DNA of 64,000 bases from Takakia lepidozioides (GCA_030704615.1 CM060732.1:30857053-30921052), one strand, 5' to 3'. Positions 19,683-31,580 are shown, counted from the first letter of the stretch. The notes: generated by a model from the letters alone, not told the origin. A program made the numbers and translations.

Positions 19683-22600
19683 TGGGGTCGGGCAAGCCAA
19701 AGCGAAAGCAAAACGGCCCGAAAGATGATGATCTTGGTGAGCCCGATAGGGGCGACGTGTCACCGAAGCGGCAATTTGAGGAGGCGATTCATGCTTTTGA
19801 AAGCGAGGCCGCTCAAGAACGGGAGGAATCTGGGGAGTCGGAGCCCGAGGACTCCCCGGAGGCTCCGACAGACCAACAGATGCCTCCCATGCCAGTAGCC
19901 TTTTGGGAAGGGTTATTGGTGCAGTTTGGCGGGACGTTGAAAGACGTGTTGAAGGCAGCTAATGCCACTTCCACTAAGGCAAAGTTTAAGGTGAAGCCTA
20001 AAGAACTCGGCACCTTCGAGGGCGTCCGAAATCGGAAGGCACTCAATACCTAGCTCTTGGAGCTAGAGCAGTACTTCCTGGCGGCCAAGTTGAGTAACGA
20101 GGATCGGGTGGAAGTGACTCCCACCTATTTGAGGGGCTATGCTCAACAATGGTGGCAGAAACGCCTTCACGACCAAGGTCCAAACCTGGAAACCTTGAAC
20201 TGGAGTGGGTTCAAAGAACTTATGAAGAGACAGTTTGTGCCCCTCAACGCGTCCTGGCTCGCCCGGGACAAGATGCGGAATTTGAAGCAAACGGATGACA
20301 TTCGGGGATATGTTCAGGCTTTCAATGTGCTATTGCTCAAAGTCGCGGACATGGAAGAACCAAAAATGGTCTTCAACTTTGTGGCGGGACTGGCCTCGTG
20401 GGCCAGGCGGAAGTTGGAGGAGAAGCCACCTAAGACTTTGAACGAGGCAATTGAGAAGGCTGAATGTTTCTCGGATGTCCCTAGGGGGGAAAGACAAGGC
20501 CGTACGGAGCTGAACCACAAGAAGACCCGGCGAGAGGGTGACTCCTTCCGACCGGAAAAGAAGTGGGATAGGCCACGCGGCGACAATGGCACGTGGAAAT
20601 CGAAGGGAGGACCTTCACACGTCAAGGCGGCACCCGGTGCTCCGAAAAGAAAATCAGGTGCGGCGGCTTATGGCAGACAGAAGGCGACCTTCGATGGAGT
20701 ATGCTTTAATTGCGGGGAGCCCGGGCATATGGCCAAGAAGTGCACAAAACCCCGACAATTGAACACGACTTGGGCGGCCACGGAGCTGTCCGAAGATTCC
20801 AGTAGCCGCTTGGTGGAGGCGGTGGTCGCCAAGACTTGCAAGGTAGGCAACTACTCTTGTGAGTTGTATCAGGGAACTGGCGCCTTGCGTAAAGGGAGTC
20901 AGTTAATGTTTGTGAGTGGGATAATCTCCGGAACTAACGTATCGTTGTTGGTGGACACAGGAGCGTCGCACTCCTTCATGACACCGGCAACGGCATGGAA
21001 GCTGGGGCTCCCGACAAGTGATGTGGGGCCCTCCATTGAAGTGCGTTCTGCCAAAGGAGAACTATAATTGACGACGAGGTTGGCGTTCGATGTTCCTCTT
21101 CAGCTCGGGAGTTGGGAGGGACGTGAGAACTTCACCATTTGCGAGATCGATGGAGTGGATCTCATTTTGGGGATGACCTTTTTGAGCAAATCCGGAGCGG
21201 TCATAGATGGCTGCAAGAGAATAGTCGCGCTACCGTGTGGGAATGGTGGCGAAGTTTTAAGAGTGTCGGAAACGCCCAACCCAATGGGAAGACGAATAAA
21301 CCTGCTGTCAGCAAAGAAGTGGGCCGTGGAGGAGCCACACGAGCCCCAGTTTTTGCTTTATGTAAGACAAGTGAAGGGAGAAGGCGATAGGGAGCCGAGC
21401 CCAGATTGGATCAAGGGGATTTTGGAGAAATACCAGGATGTGATGTCGGAGGATTTACCAAGTGGTTTGCCACCGCGAAGAGGAGTGCCACAAGATTGAG
21501 GTGATACCGGGATCGGAGCCGCCTGCCAAGGCGCCCTACCGGTTGAGCCACACAGAGTTGGTCGAGCTGAAGGCTCAGCTCAAGGATCTAATGTCAAAGG
21601 GGTACATCCGGCCGAGTAAGTCATCCTACGGAGCCCCGGTGCTATTCGCAGACAAGAAGGATGGGACGATGCGGATGTGTGTCGATTACAGGGCTCTGAA
21701 TAAAGTGACTATCAGGAACCGGTACCCTTTGCCAAGGATCGACGACCTATTCGATCGATTGGCAGGAGCGAAGTATTTCAGCCGGATCGATTTGCGCTCC
21801 GGATATCATCAGATCCGAGTGGCGGAAGGAGATGAGGAGAAAACCGCGTGCAGGACAAGATATGGTTCGTATGAGTTCTTGGTGATACCTTTTGGGCTCA
21901 TCAACGCACCCGCGACCTTTAACACGCTAATGAACAGCCTTTTCCAGGAGTGGTTGGATGACTTTGTGATCGTATACATCGACGACATCCTGGTGTACTC
22001 GAAAACAAAGGAAAAGCACCTGGAGCACCTCAAAAGGGTGTTCCAGAAATTGCGGGAAGGGAAGCTGAATGCCAAAGTTTAAAAGTGCGAATTCGGGGTC
22101 ACAAAAGTGGAGTTCCTGGGGCATGTGATTACACAGGATGGGATCAAAATGGATGACAGAAAGGTGAGGGCGATCTTGGACTGGGAGCCTCTGACTTCAG
22201 TCTCGGGAGTGCGATCTTTCCTAGGACTCGCCTCCTATTACCGGAAGTATGTGAGAAATTTCGCCAAGATCGCGGGGCCGCTGTCAGACCTTTTGTGTAA
22301 ATCCAAAGTCTGGGTATGGAACACATTTTGTTGCCAAGCTTTTTCCGAGTTGAAGCAGCGGATGGCGGAAGCTCCAGTCCTCAAAATCCCGGAGTTCGAC
22401 CGTCCATTTGAGATTCATACGGATGCGTCGGACTTCGCAATAGGGGGTGTGCTCATGCAGGATGGACGTCCAGTGGCTTACGAAAGTAAGAAACTGAATG
22501 AAGTGGAGCGAAGGTAGCCTACGCACGAGAAAGAAATGAAGGCGGTGGTGCATTGCCTTGAGCTTTGGCGCCACTATGTTGGTTCCAACCCGGTAAAGGT

Positions 22601-24219
22601 GTTCACGGACAATGTCACGGTGAAGTATTTTGCCACACAGCCTAAGTTATCCCCAAAACAACTTAGGTGCAAGACACTTTGGCGGTGTTCGACGTGGATA
22701 TCCAATACAAACCGGGACGGGACAATGTGGTGGCCGATGCTTTAAGTAGAAAGCAGCAGCTCATGTTGGTGTACAAGGGCGAGACGGCGCTCCAAAGAAA
22801 GATCCGGAAGGCTTACCGGAAGGATGAGATGGCGAAGTCCGTGATGCCGGACTTGACGATGGGGGTTAAATCGCAGTTCCACTTGCACAATGGACTGCTT
22901 CGGTACAAGCAAAAGCGTCTCTACGTGCCGAAGGGAGGGATCCGAGATAGTCTCTTGAGAGAATGCCACGATGGCCCGCTTGCGGGCCACGGCGGAGCCA
23001 AGCGCACCGCGGCACTCCTGAAGAAAGAGTATTTTTGGCCCAAACTGAGGGAGGAGGCTGAGGAGCCAAGGAGTATGTCAAGACATGCACCACATGCCAA
23101 CAAAACCGGAGCGAGTACAAAAAGCAAGCGGGGCTGTTACAACCCTTACCGATTCTAGAGGGGTTTTGGGAAAGTGTCTCGATGGATTCCATGACTGCTA
23201 TGCCGCTGTCAAAAGGATTCGATGCAATCATGGTAGTGGTAGATAGGTTCAGTAAAATGGGCCATTTCATCCCCACCAAGGAGACGGCAACAGCGCAGGA
23301 GACGGGGCGACTTTACTTCGCCCACATCTTCAAGCATCATGGACTCCCGAAGGATATTGTCTCGGACCGCGATCCAAAGTTTACAAATAAATTTTGGAGG
23401 GCACTTTGGAAGAAAATGGGGACGAGGCTCAAGATGAGCACCGCCTTCCGACCTACGACGGACGGCCAAACGGAAAAGGTGAATTCCGTAGTGAAGCAGA
23501 TCTTGCGGAATTACGTGTCGGCAGACCAATCGGACTGGGTGGAGCACTTGGAGAGTTCTGTTATAATAACACAAAACACTCCGCAACAGGAGTTTCCTCT
23601 TTCGTATTGGTCTATGGAAAAGCACCTCTGGTGCCGACAAGTTGGGCCGCCCAAGACGTTGAGGAACCGGCAGCAGCAGCGGTGCTGGAAGAACGCGAGC
23701 GTTTATTGAAGCTCGCAAAGTACAACATTGCCAAAGCTAGGAAACGGTATGAATGGCAGGCGAATCGGAAGCGGAGGGAAGTTAAGTTTGAGGCAGGCAC
23801 GGAGGTCTGGATGAACATCAAGAATTTCCGACTACCTCCGGAAGTGAGATCGAAGTTTGTACCTCCGTATACGGGACCCTTTCACATCCGGAAGGTTATG
23901 AATGAGGATGTGTATGAATTGGAGCTGCCGGCAAATAGCAAGGTGCACCTGGTATTCCACATCTCCCTTTTGAAGCCTTACTTCAAAGATGAAGCGCGTC
24001 CAAATCGGCAGCAAGTGTTGCGTCCGCCACCTATGCTGTTGGATCATGAAAATGAACCTGAGTATGAGGTGGAGGCAGTGCTTAAGTCGAGGAGGTTTCA
24101 AGAATCGAGAAACGGAGTATCTCATGAAATGGAAGGGCTATCATCATGTAGAGGCATCTTGGGTGCGTGCCTCAGAAATGGGAAACGCATCCGAGGCGGT
24201 TGCAGCTTTCGAAGGGTGA
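19683..24219 (+). pseudogene. gag-pol polyprotein of the chromodomain gypsy element
   Basis: Begins MGSGKPKRKQ at 19683. Gag continues past a TAG at 20051-20053 to a CCHC knuckle (CFNCGEPGHMAKKC, about 20700). Then protease (LLVDTGASHSF, about 20946), reverse transcriptase ([23 protein letters not shown] near 21978), RNase H (IHTDASDFAIGGVL), and integrase with zinc-binding remnants (GHGGAKR) and SDRDPKF. A C-terminal chromodomain follows: YEVEAVLKSRR, then after a frameshift YLMKWKGYHHVEASWV. In-frame stops at about 21065, 22079 and 22516, and shifts near 21480, 22665, 23070, 23570 and 24105, kill it. The chromodomain normally directs integration toward marked heterochromatin. Confidence 0.9.
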
Positions 24220-25147
24220 CCTCAAAAGCGGAAGAAGCGTTGATGGGGACATCAACCTTGGAGCGTAAGGGAAGAAATGCATGCTTAGCCCGGCTTAGCT
24301 AGCTCAGGAATCCGATTGCAAAAACTTGTATTGTACAAATTTTGTTATAAATGAAATGGTTTCCAAATGTTGTGCGTCCTATTTGGTTTGGAATGGTGAT
24401 GCATGGTATGGTTGGCTAGTGTGTAGAATGCATGCTAGCTTACAAAAGTGGGAGAGGTAAATTGGGTTAATCGTGTGTTTGCGCAGTGCCAAAATTGGGT
24501 GACTCCCATCCAAGGGGCAAGGAAACTTGCGCCTTCCTTGGGAGTTCACGTGCTAGTGCGCACCTGGCGCGTGCGCGTACTATAAATGTGCTACCAAGGG
24601 AGTTGTCTTGTAGTGCGGGCTAATGCGGAAGCTACGTGCTTCCGTTCACGTACTATAATCGTGTAGTCTCGGGACGAGGACGTGGTGCGGCTTCGGCGTG
24701 TTCCCGTACCTCAGGCCAGCATTCCAAGGCGGACCCAATTGTAGTGATTGGGGCGCATGGTTAGTTCAAGGTTATCTTCCTAGTCAAAAAGGGTTCAAGG
24801 TGAACCCTTGCTCAAGGTGATGCCAAAAGCGGCATCATGAGCAGTCGCAAGCAATGTTGTTGCAGTAAGGCGATTTGATCCTCGGGGAGGATCGTTCCTT
24901 GGCCTTGAAGTGGGCCAAGAAGTGTGCACTGGGAGGAGCTTGAGAGGCTCCACCCTGGTCCGGGACTTGGAGGAAGTCGGCCAAACTAGCTAATGAAGAG
25001 TAGAGTCAAGTAGGGGTTTGGTTCTTTGCTATGGGACGCCATGGTACGGAAACAAACTCCTTGATGTGGGATGCCACAACTTGGATGTTCGTTTCTACAA
25101 AATGGACAAGTCGATGAGGACATCGACTCCCTGTTGGTAGGGGTGTG

Positions 25148-25877
25148 TGTCGCGGCCCTTTGCCTTGAGGGCAGGGGGTCGGGACACAAGAGGGGCTGCC
25201 CCTGTGGATGGGGGCAGCGGCAACAATAGATGCGGGGGCTGAAGCACCCTTGAGTGCCTGCCCAAGGCAATCAAGGAGGCGGAGGCGCTCACTATGTAGA
25301 GCCCCGCACACCGGGTTGCGGTGGGGGTGGTTCCACGAGGGGTGGTGGTAGCGTAGTAGGTCTTAGTGGGGGTGACATATGACTCACCATGGGGCAGAGA
25401 CCTTGTGGTGGGAGTTGTGGGGAGTCTTGGGACTCATCACGGTCCAATGGGGCCATGATGGGTGGGCCAAGACTCACCGCGACTCATCACCGGGAATCGA
25501 GGGTCTTCGTGGTGGTTCGCCATAAAAGGATGGTGTTGTTTGTGGAACCCCCGCGGACAGTCACAGAAGTATATATAGGGAGTAGTAACCCCGAGAACGG
25601 TGCAAGCCCGTTGGTGACCAAAAACTAGTGAGTGAGCGAGCGAGCCGGAAAGCGACCAAGGAGTGGGGAGCTATTCTGGACTGCCATCTACCAAAGGGAA
25701 TTTCCACTAGGCCCAAATTGGTGGAGGGTCTGTTGGAGGAGCAAAGGGGGACCGTTATGCCCCGGTGAGCAGCCGAAGCTCCGAGTTGGCCCGACGGCCA
25801 GTTGGGGAGTTAGGCGCGCGCATCAAAGCGAGTAACTATGACTTGAAGGGGAGCTTACCGAAGTGAGGTGCGCGACA
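25148..25877 (+). repeat. 3' LTR
   Basis: 730 bp copy of 18893-19626 with scattered substitutions and small indels. Contains GTATATATAGGG near 25568. Followed directly by the target duplication GTGGA. The polypurine tract expected just before it is weak (GGTAGGGGTGTG). Confidence 0.93.
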
Positions 25878-25882
25878 GTGGA

Positions 25883-27140
25883 GCTCATGTGAGTCGTTCA
25901 TTTTTGCTTCTCAATTATCCGTTCCCATGCCCAACTGCCGCTCATGTGGTAGCATAACATTGGCCTACTCTCCATAGCATCACTATGCTACAATCCTAGC
26001 CACGGACTTCCATGTCACTCAAGCTCACTGCCGCTCGTGTGGTAAGGCCCTCAACTAGGCACAATATGCATGAAAAAATGTCACGTGTTCTCTCATAAGA
26101 AGGTATACCCATGAAGGGTTATATCCATGTCCATAGAAAATGTTCGAGAGTAATGTCCATAACTCTCCAAGGGTCATGTCCATGACCTTCAAAAATGTCA
26201 AGAGTCAGGTAGACGACTCTCCACGAATCATATCCATGACAATCGAAAATGTTCAAGAGTAAGGCCCATTACTTTCATAAAGCCTATTAAGCTATACACG
26301 TGGCAATCTTTAATTCGTACAAGTGGTCATGTGTGGCGTGCGTACATTCCTATATTTGTCATCATTTCAACACAAGCTTCCTTCTCCCTCAATGCCTCCA
26401 CTCACAAGCTATGGAACTAGCTCCAAGGAAATCCTAGAATGCAATGCAAATGAGATAGTACCTAAAAAGAATATAGAGAGACAAAGTAGCTCGACGACTT
26501 CAAGTCACACATCACACGACAAGCAACGGAAACGAGGGACAGTGAGAGAGAAGGAGGAATGCGGGAAGCACAAGTGAAACCACAGGAAGCAGCACCCACC
26601 GACCCCCGGCTGCTTCGATCGAAGGATCTTGCCCTAAACCTAACAGCTGCCTAATCTGCTTTGCACACCTACTCCTGACATCGAGCGCAATTATTATTAT
26701 TTAAATTGAAGCAGATCTCACATAATTACATAAGCCGAAAGTTGGCTGGAGGCCCATTTCAGGCCGTGCGGGCGCTTAGGGGTTAATTTATATATCTACG
26801 GTTCATGTTTGCGGGTTTTTTGGGGCCCTACGTGTGCAAAGCCCACTCCAGTAGGTACTAACTTAGTAAGTCATACTAACATAGTAGTAAATAATTAGTA
26901 CTAAATAAGTAGTAAGAGGCAGTGGAAGAGAGCACATTTCTCCTTTATATACCCTCTGAGGGCGGCGCCCAGACCCCTCTCAAGTGGTGGGATCATTCTA
27001 GAAGGTTGCCCCAACCGTAGCAACCACCACGTGATGCTGCTTACCCTAATTTGGCACCCGACCATCCCCCATTTAATAGCTGTCGTCTTCCTAGTGTCTT
27101 TTTCCTTACCCCCTTATAGCATGCGCTCTATCTGGCGCGC
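25883..27140. other. Intergenic stretch, no gene recognised
   Basis: Holds the short tandem array at 26121-26284, an AT-rich part near 26690-26910 with repeated AGTA words, and a TATATACCC box at about 26947 upstream of the methyltransferase relic. This could be the remnant promoter or LTR of that element. The open frame at 26323-26577 has no recognisable similarity. Confidence 0.4.
26121..26284 (+). repeat. Degenerate 54-55 bp tandem repeat, three units
   Basis: Units 26121-26175, 26176-26229 and 26230-26284 share AT(A/G)TCCATG, then (A)AAAATGTTC(A/G)AGAGT, then a variable CCAT or GACTCTCC part. A partial fourth unit precedes. No coding role seen. Confidence 0.65.
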
Positions 27141-27149
27141 TATCATCAA

Positions 27150-27860
27150 CATAGCGTGGCCGCCGAGATCGCGCATCCCCAGCTGCACCTTCACGTGCTT
27201 CAAAATGGTGAGCCTCACCAAAAATCGTCGCAATCCCGCGCTATCTTCCTTCCCTTCAGTGTGCGTGACTTGCAAACGAGGCAAGTGCAACCTCTAACCT
27301 ATATCTTGGAGAATGTTCCTCTTATGGGGGACTTTCAGGCCAGGGTTATGACCAGTGTGTATCAGGTGCGGTCTTGGATTGGATCGGCGGTGCTATTGGA
27401 TGCAGCAGCAGTGGGATCACGAGCGCATCGACCTAGGTTGTGGTGGACCAATCTTGCACCACCAGAGTTGCTCAAGAGAGCATATGGTTCCATTCAACGG
27501 CCACCCAATCTCACGGTTGAGGGCATTTTGGACCAAGGGAGGCAACCATAAATGGTGCGACATGATGACCGTCCACCTTTGGTGGTGGTCCATTGAGTAG
27601 GGCAGCCACGTGCGGCCTTGCCTACACTCATGAGCTTTCCCTCGTCTCATGCTTTTTGAGACAATGGTCTAGGGTTGATTTGAGACAGTGCACTACAGCA
27701 ATTGGTGGAGCCCAATGCGGATGAACGAGAACAGACAATGGGATTTGCCACCGGCACTACAGATGTGTCAGCTCTGTCAGAGACATCACGCCGCCAGTGT
27801 GTTGGGTCAAGCAACGGATCTAAATTGCTTGACATGGGTCATTGGCTTGTGCATGGCTGA
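27150..27860 (+). pseudogene. C5 cytosine DNA-methyltransferase-like domain of a retroelement (decayed)
   Basis: DNA cytosine-5 methyltransferases share ordered motifs. Seen here in frame: motif VI-like YILENVPLMGD (27306-27335, the ENV triplet), motif VIII-like RAHRPRLWWTNLAP (27417-27461), a C-terminal NADEREQTMGF block (27714-27746), and after a +1 shift the motif X-like GQATDLNCLTWVIG (27805-27846). The first three share a frame interrupted by four stops (27549 TAA; 27594, 27657 and 27681 TGA). At least two lie where CGA to TGA change is plausible, as expected from methylated-C decay. The catalytic Pro-Cys motif IV and motif I are absent from this copy, so it is inactive. A motif I piece of the same family lies at 32505-32546 on the minus strand. 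Confidence 0.75.
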
Positions 27861-28236
27861 GCAACGGAGATTGCAAACATTGATGGCTACTTCTGCACTC
27901 CCATTAGATAGTGCATCATTCCTGCCAACCGGGACGGTTGAGGCAGTGAGTGGGGGCGAGCACAGGATCGTGGGTTGCAAACATCCATGGCAAATGTGGG
28001 ATGAGATGCGTAAAGAGAGAGTCATTGGATCTCTCAAGCAGCAGTATGAGGAGTGGGGAGAGCCATGGACTGAAGATCAGTTGGAGGCCAAGATGACGAA
28101 GGTTTTTGAAGAGGTTGAGAATGTTTCTTGCTCAGAGGATGTTCTCAAGGTGGCTATGCTGGAGCAAGTGGAGGCTACGCCATAGTCAGATTGGGCGGAC
28201 AAAGCCCAAGAGATTGTTATCTAGTAATCAAATGAT

Positions 28237-30321
28237 ATGTCTCCTACCTCCAAGCCTGGTGTACCCAAGGTTGCAGTCACTGAGGACAACTGGGAACTAG
28301 ATGTTCGACCTACAGTCACCGGAGGAAAGAGACGAAAGATCCAGCGATTTCTAAGGGCTTATAGAAATTGCTTTGCCTTCGGTTTGAAGGATTTGGGGAG
28401 TTTGAAGGACCAGGAGATTCTCGCGGGGCTAGAGTTTGCCCGGTGCTATATCGATGACATCATCATTTTTAGTGCTACGGTTCAGGAGCATGAGAAACAC
28501 CTTCAGACGGTGTTTGAATGCTTAAGAGTGCATGGGTTGAAATTGCACCCTGGGAAGTGTAAGTTCTTTCATAACCAAATTGAATATCTGGGCCACATGA
28601 TATACCCTGGAGGATTGGGTGTTCAAAAGACGAAGGTGGAGGCCATTGCATGCATTCCACGCCCCATAGATGCTAGCAGAGTTCGTGCTTTCATGGGGTT
28701 GGCAAACTACTATCGATGGTTTGTCAAGGGATTTAGTAGCATTGCAAAGGCTCTTCCCAAGTTGATCAAGGTAGGTCAGGAGTGGCAGTGGGAGCAGGAG
28801 TAGGAGGAAGCCTTTGAGGAACTCAAGACTCGATTGACTTCTACACCTATTCTGAGGCGGCCTATTCGGGGGCGGCCTTTCCAGCTACATACGGATTGGA
28901 GTATGCTGGGGATTGGAGCAGTGCTTACATAGGTGGATGACGAGGGAAGAGAGTTCGTAGTGGCATATGCCAGCCGCTCGAACAATGATGCCGAGACGAA
29001 GTATAGCTCATATGAAGGGGAGTGTCTAGCTGCGGTATGGGCAGTGACACATTTCAGATGCTATCTCTATGACAACCTCTTCACCTTTGTCACGGATCAC
29101 CAACCATTGAAGTGGTTGATAGAGTCAGACAAGCTTATAGATAAGTTTGCACAATGGGCACTTATACTTCAAGAGTACGATTTCCAAGTGGTGCATCGAG
29201 CCGGTATAGTCAATCAGGATGCAGATGGGTTGAGTCGTTATCCATGCACGAGCGAGCATGATGATACTGGAGCTCAGTGGCATGGTGAGACGGATGAGGA
29301 GATGGTGCCAAGATGACATGCATCGGTCTTTTTGTGCATTCTAGCAATGGGAGCTCAAGCTGGTCCTCATGTAGATAGCGTGCATGACGATCCAGAGACT
29401 AGTAAGGAGTTTAGTGGTGCTAAGGATATGCATGAAGATGCAGCAGTGTTGGCATACCTTCGTACCGGAGAGACAGCAGCCAGTGTGACTGCTAAGGAGA
29501 GAGATCGGGTCCTTCAACGAGCCAAGAGGTTCAAGTGGGAGAGGACTCACCTACTCCGGGTATGGGAGGATGGACGAGTGAGGATTGTGTCTCATCCAAT
29601 ACAACGAGCGCGATTGGTACGCCATGCCCATGAGGAGTTGGGACATTTTGGGGTGTGGCGCACTCATAGTTTGCTCCAAGGGCAGTATTGGTGGCGGGGC
29701 ATGCACACGGATGTCCAACAGTTAGCGGCAAGGTGCATAGTGTGTGATAGAGTGCGGGCTTCTTTCAATGCCTCTACTCCACAATTGCATCATTTACCCA
29801 TTATGGGTTTGGGCTATCGTTGGAGTCTTGACTTCGCAGGCCCATTGCCATTGACGATTCGCCATAACAAGTATGTGCTGGTGATAGTGGAACATTTCTC
29901 CAAGTGGATTGAACTGGTGGCATTGCCTGACAAGGCAAGTGAGGGGGCTGCGTATGCATTCTTAGATCGAGTGCTTAGCCAATTTGGTGCTCCAGCCGAG
30001 GTACTCACGGACCAGGGGAGAGAATTCTTGGGGGAGTTTCAAGCTTTGTGTGAGCAAGCCTCGATAGACCACCGCACTACTTCTCGGGATCATCCCGAGG
30101 CTGATGGCTTGGCGGAGAGAGTTGTTCAGACAGTCAAGAAAGGTTTGCGCAAGTACGGTTTGCAGAAGGGACACCTAGGAGATTGGGACCTTCAGCTATC
30201 TTGGCTAGCTATGGGCTATAGGTTCAGCAAACAAGCTTCACTTGCCTCCTTCTCACCTTACTTTTTTCTCTTCAGCCGAGAGCCGGATTTGCCTGCATCT
30301 ATTTCATGGAGGCTGCAATAG
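28237..30321 (+). pseudogene. RT-RNase H-integrase part of the methyltransferase retroelement
   Basis: Reads NCFAFGLKDLG, the usual lead-in to RT. It then jumps directly to FARCYIDDIIIFS (28437-28475), so the fingers and most of the palm are deleted. RT continues with FLxxIEYLGHMI-type text and FMGLANYYRWFVKGFS. RNase H: LHTDWSMLGIGAVL, then VAYASRSNNDAETKYSSYEG and VTDHQPLKWL. Integrase: HAHEELGHFG..., the CIVCDR zinc cysteines, catalytic Asp in WSLDFAGPLP, Asp in LTDQGREF, and Glu in ADGLAERVVQTVK, all three present. Stops at 28801, 28930, 29314 and 30319 interrupt one continuous frame. Confidence 0.9.
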
Positions 30322-30439
30322 TTCTCAACCTGATGATCCGGATGTGTGGACACAAGCATGTGCCCAGTGGGCAGAGTTGTTCAAGAGAGTCATGCCTATG
30401 GCTTTTGAGAACCTTGCTGTTGCCCAACACTGAGACACA

Positions 30440-30871
30440 TTGAGGTACGTCACTATACGTGGAGGGGGATATCGGCCAAGTGTTCGGCGTTTCCACCCTG
30501 GGGATTATGTGTATCTGCAGCAGACAGCACCTACGACCTTGGATGTCACAGCAGGACGTGTGATTCTAAGGGTCAGGGAGGTGTTACCTTCAGGAGTATT
30601 GATTCTGGAGGGTCGAGATGGCATGGTATGGAAAGGCCATGTGCGCAATTGTGCACCATTTGACCTTCCACATGTGGATGGGAGGATAGATCCCAACCTT
30701 GCAGTGGTACCTGCAGGGTTGCGTTACATGTTATGTGGGCATGTTGGTGGTGCCGCAACCATGTTGGTGTGTGACAAATGCTCAAGGGGGTGGCACATGG
30801 GATGCTTGACACCGCCACTTGAGGAGGTTCCTAGTGGAGAATGGTTGTGCCCATGATGCCTTGGCCATAGG
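30440..30871 (+). pseudogene. C-terminal region of the same element with PHD finger
   Basis: After a frameshift near 30320 the frame gives RRFHPGDYVYLQQ, an integrase-tail motif that occupies the place before chromodomains. It ends with a PHD finger: CGHVGGAATMLVCDKC, GWHMGCLTPPLEEVP, GEWLCP, TGA, C. PHD fingers read histone H3 tails. Two changes hit zinc ligands: the first Cys position is Tyr (TAC), and a TGA stands between the last two cysteines (CPxC). Both look like single transitions. The finger replaces the chromodomain seen in the neighbouring gypsy element. Confidence 0.8.
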
Positions 30872-31124
30872 TAATGGGCATGACAATGGTGTAGTTGACA
30901 AGTGATCCAAGGTCTAGCTGGTGGGAACTCAACACCATGGATACTCAATTGATCCTGGATTGCAAGCAGACGACTAACGATGGGGCTCTCTTTGCACCTG
31001 GCCTCTTGATCCATAGACTTTAGATACTCGGACATGTGCGGTTGAAGACCAAGCGATGATCTTATTGAGATGGATACTTGTCAGCTATCCAGTGTTAGAT
31101 GGACCTAATCACCAGCTAGGGGGG

Positions 31125-31214
31125 CGATTGTGGCATAGCTTTCTAGGATTGTGTGCTTAGAATGTATAGTGGACAGTGATGTATGTTGTGGCACGATGCT
31201 TAGGTGCACGACAG
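31125..31214 (+). repeat. 90-bp direct repeat, left copy
   Basis: CGATTGTGGCATAGCTTTCT...GCACGACAG, repeated with few changes at 31580-31669. It begins next to the purine run AGGGGGGCGA at the end of the methyltransferase element and may be the start of that element's 3' LTR. Confidence 0.7.
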
Positions 31215-31215
31215 C

Positions 31216-31580
31216 TGTCATGGTTTTAGTCATGGTTAACTATAATTACCTACTTCTAGTTAACAAGGACATTTTGGATATTTATATTTGTATTTTGTGT
31301 GTTGGGACTTCATTTGGTCTCACATGCCAAGTGAGGTATCAAACCTCACTTGGGACATGGGGATGGGTTTTCCCCTTGTGAGTGTTGAGGAGGGCTCATC
31401 TTCTTGTAGTTGAGCCTCCATGAGCCTCTCTCACCTCCATAGCTCTAGGTATTGAGAGGGAGTGTGTTGAGGGCTTTGTAAGGTGGATTCCCTTAGCAAG
31501 GGTGCCCTTGGCTTGACTTAGTTTATGTGATTGAGTGGATTCAAGAGTGGAGTGTTTCCATTGTGTTCATTTTCATTATC
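31216..31580 (+). repeat. LTR-like sequence (365 bp, TGTCATGG...CATTATC)
   Basis: Matches 34594-34959 on the opposite strand along its full length. Termini TG...CA in the other copy suggest a solo LTR or short terminal-repeat element. Here it sits exactly between two 90-bp direct repeats. Confidence 0.65.

Larger units (their letters stand above)
18893..25877 (+). mobile_element. Full-length Ty3/gypsy chromovirus-type LTR retrotransposon (inactive)
   Basis: A complete element of about 7.0 kb: 5' LTR 18893-19626, primer-binding site 19629-19640, gag-pol 19683-24219, an 820-bp non-coding 3' spacer, and 3' LTR 25148-25877. LTRs start TGTCGC and end GCGACA, an inverted terminal pair. The 5 bases before (GTGGA, 18888-18892) and after (GTGGA, 25878-25882) are identical, so the target duplication is intact. 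LTRs differ by a few percent by eye, yet the coding part has many stops and shifts. Domain order protease-RT-RNaseH-integrase with a terminal chromodomain places it among chromodomain Ty3/gypsy elements. It inserted in an unrecognised open frame (18666-18892). Confidence 0.95.
27150..30871 (+). mobile_element. Ty3/gypsy relic encoding C5 DNA methyltransferase, RT, RNase H, integrase and PHD finger
   Basis: A retroelement remnant whose domains run in order: C5-methyltransferase C-terminal part (27150-27860), linker, reverse transcriptase (28237-28803, internally deleted), RNase H (about 28804-29300), integrase (29332-30321) and PHD finger (30713-30862). From the methyltransferase end (27799) to the integrase end (30321) all pieces lie in one reading frame, broken only by stop codons. 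This shows they formed a single polyprotein. The gag, protease and methyltransferase N-terminus are missing here, but related pieces occur at 32300-33310. No LTR pair could be assigned; a purine run (AGGGGGGCGA, 31119-31127) may be the polypurine tract. Confidence 0.85.

Noticed and set aside
26121-26284. 54-bp repeat as a minisatellite gene or CRISPR
   Set aside because: Only three degenerate units, no spacers, no coding frame.
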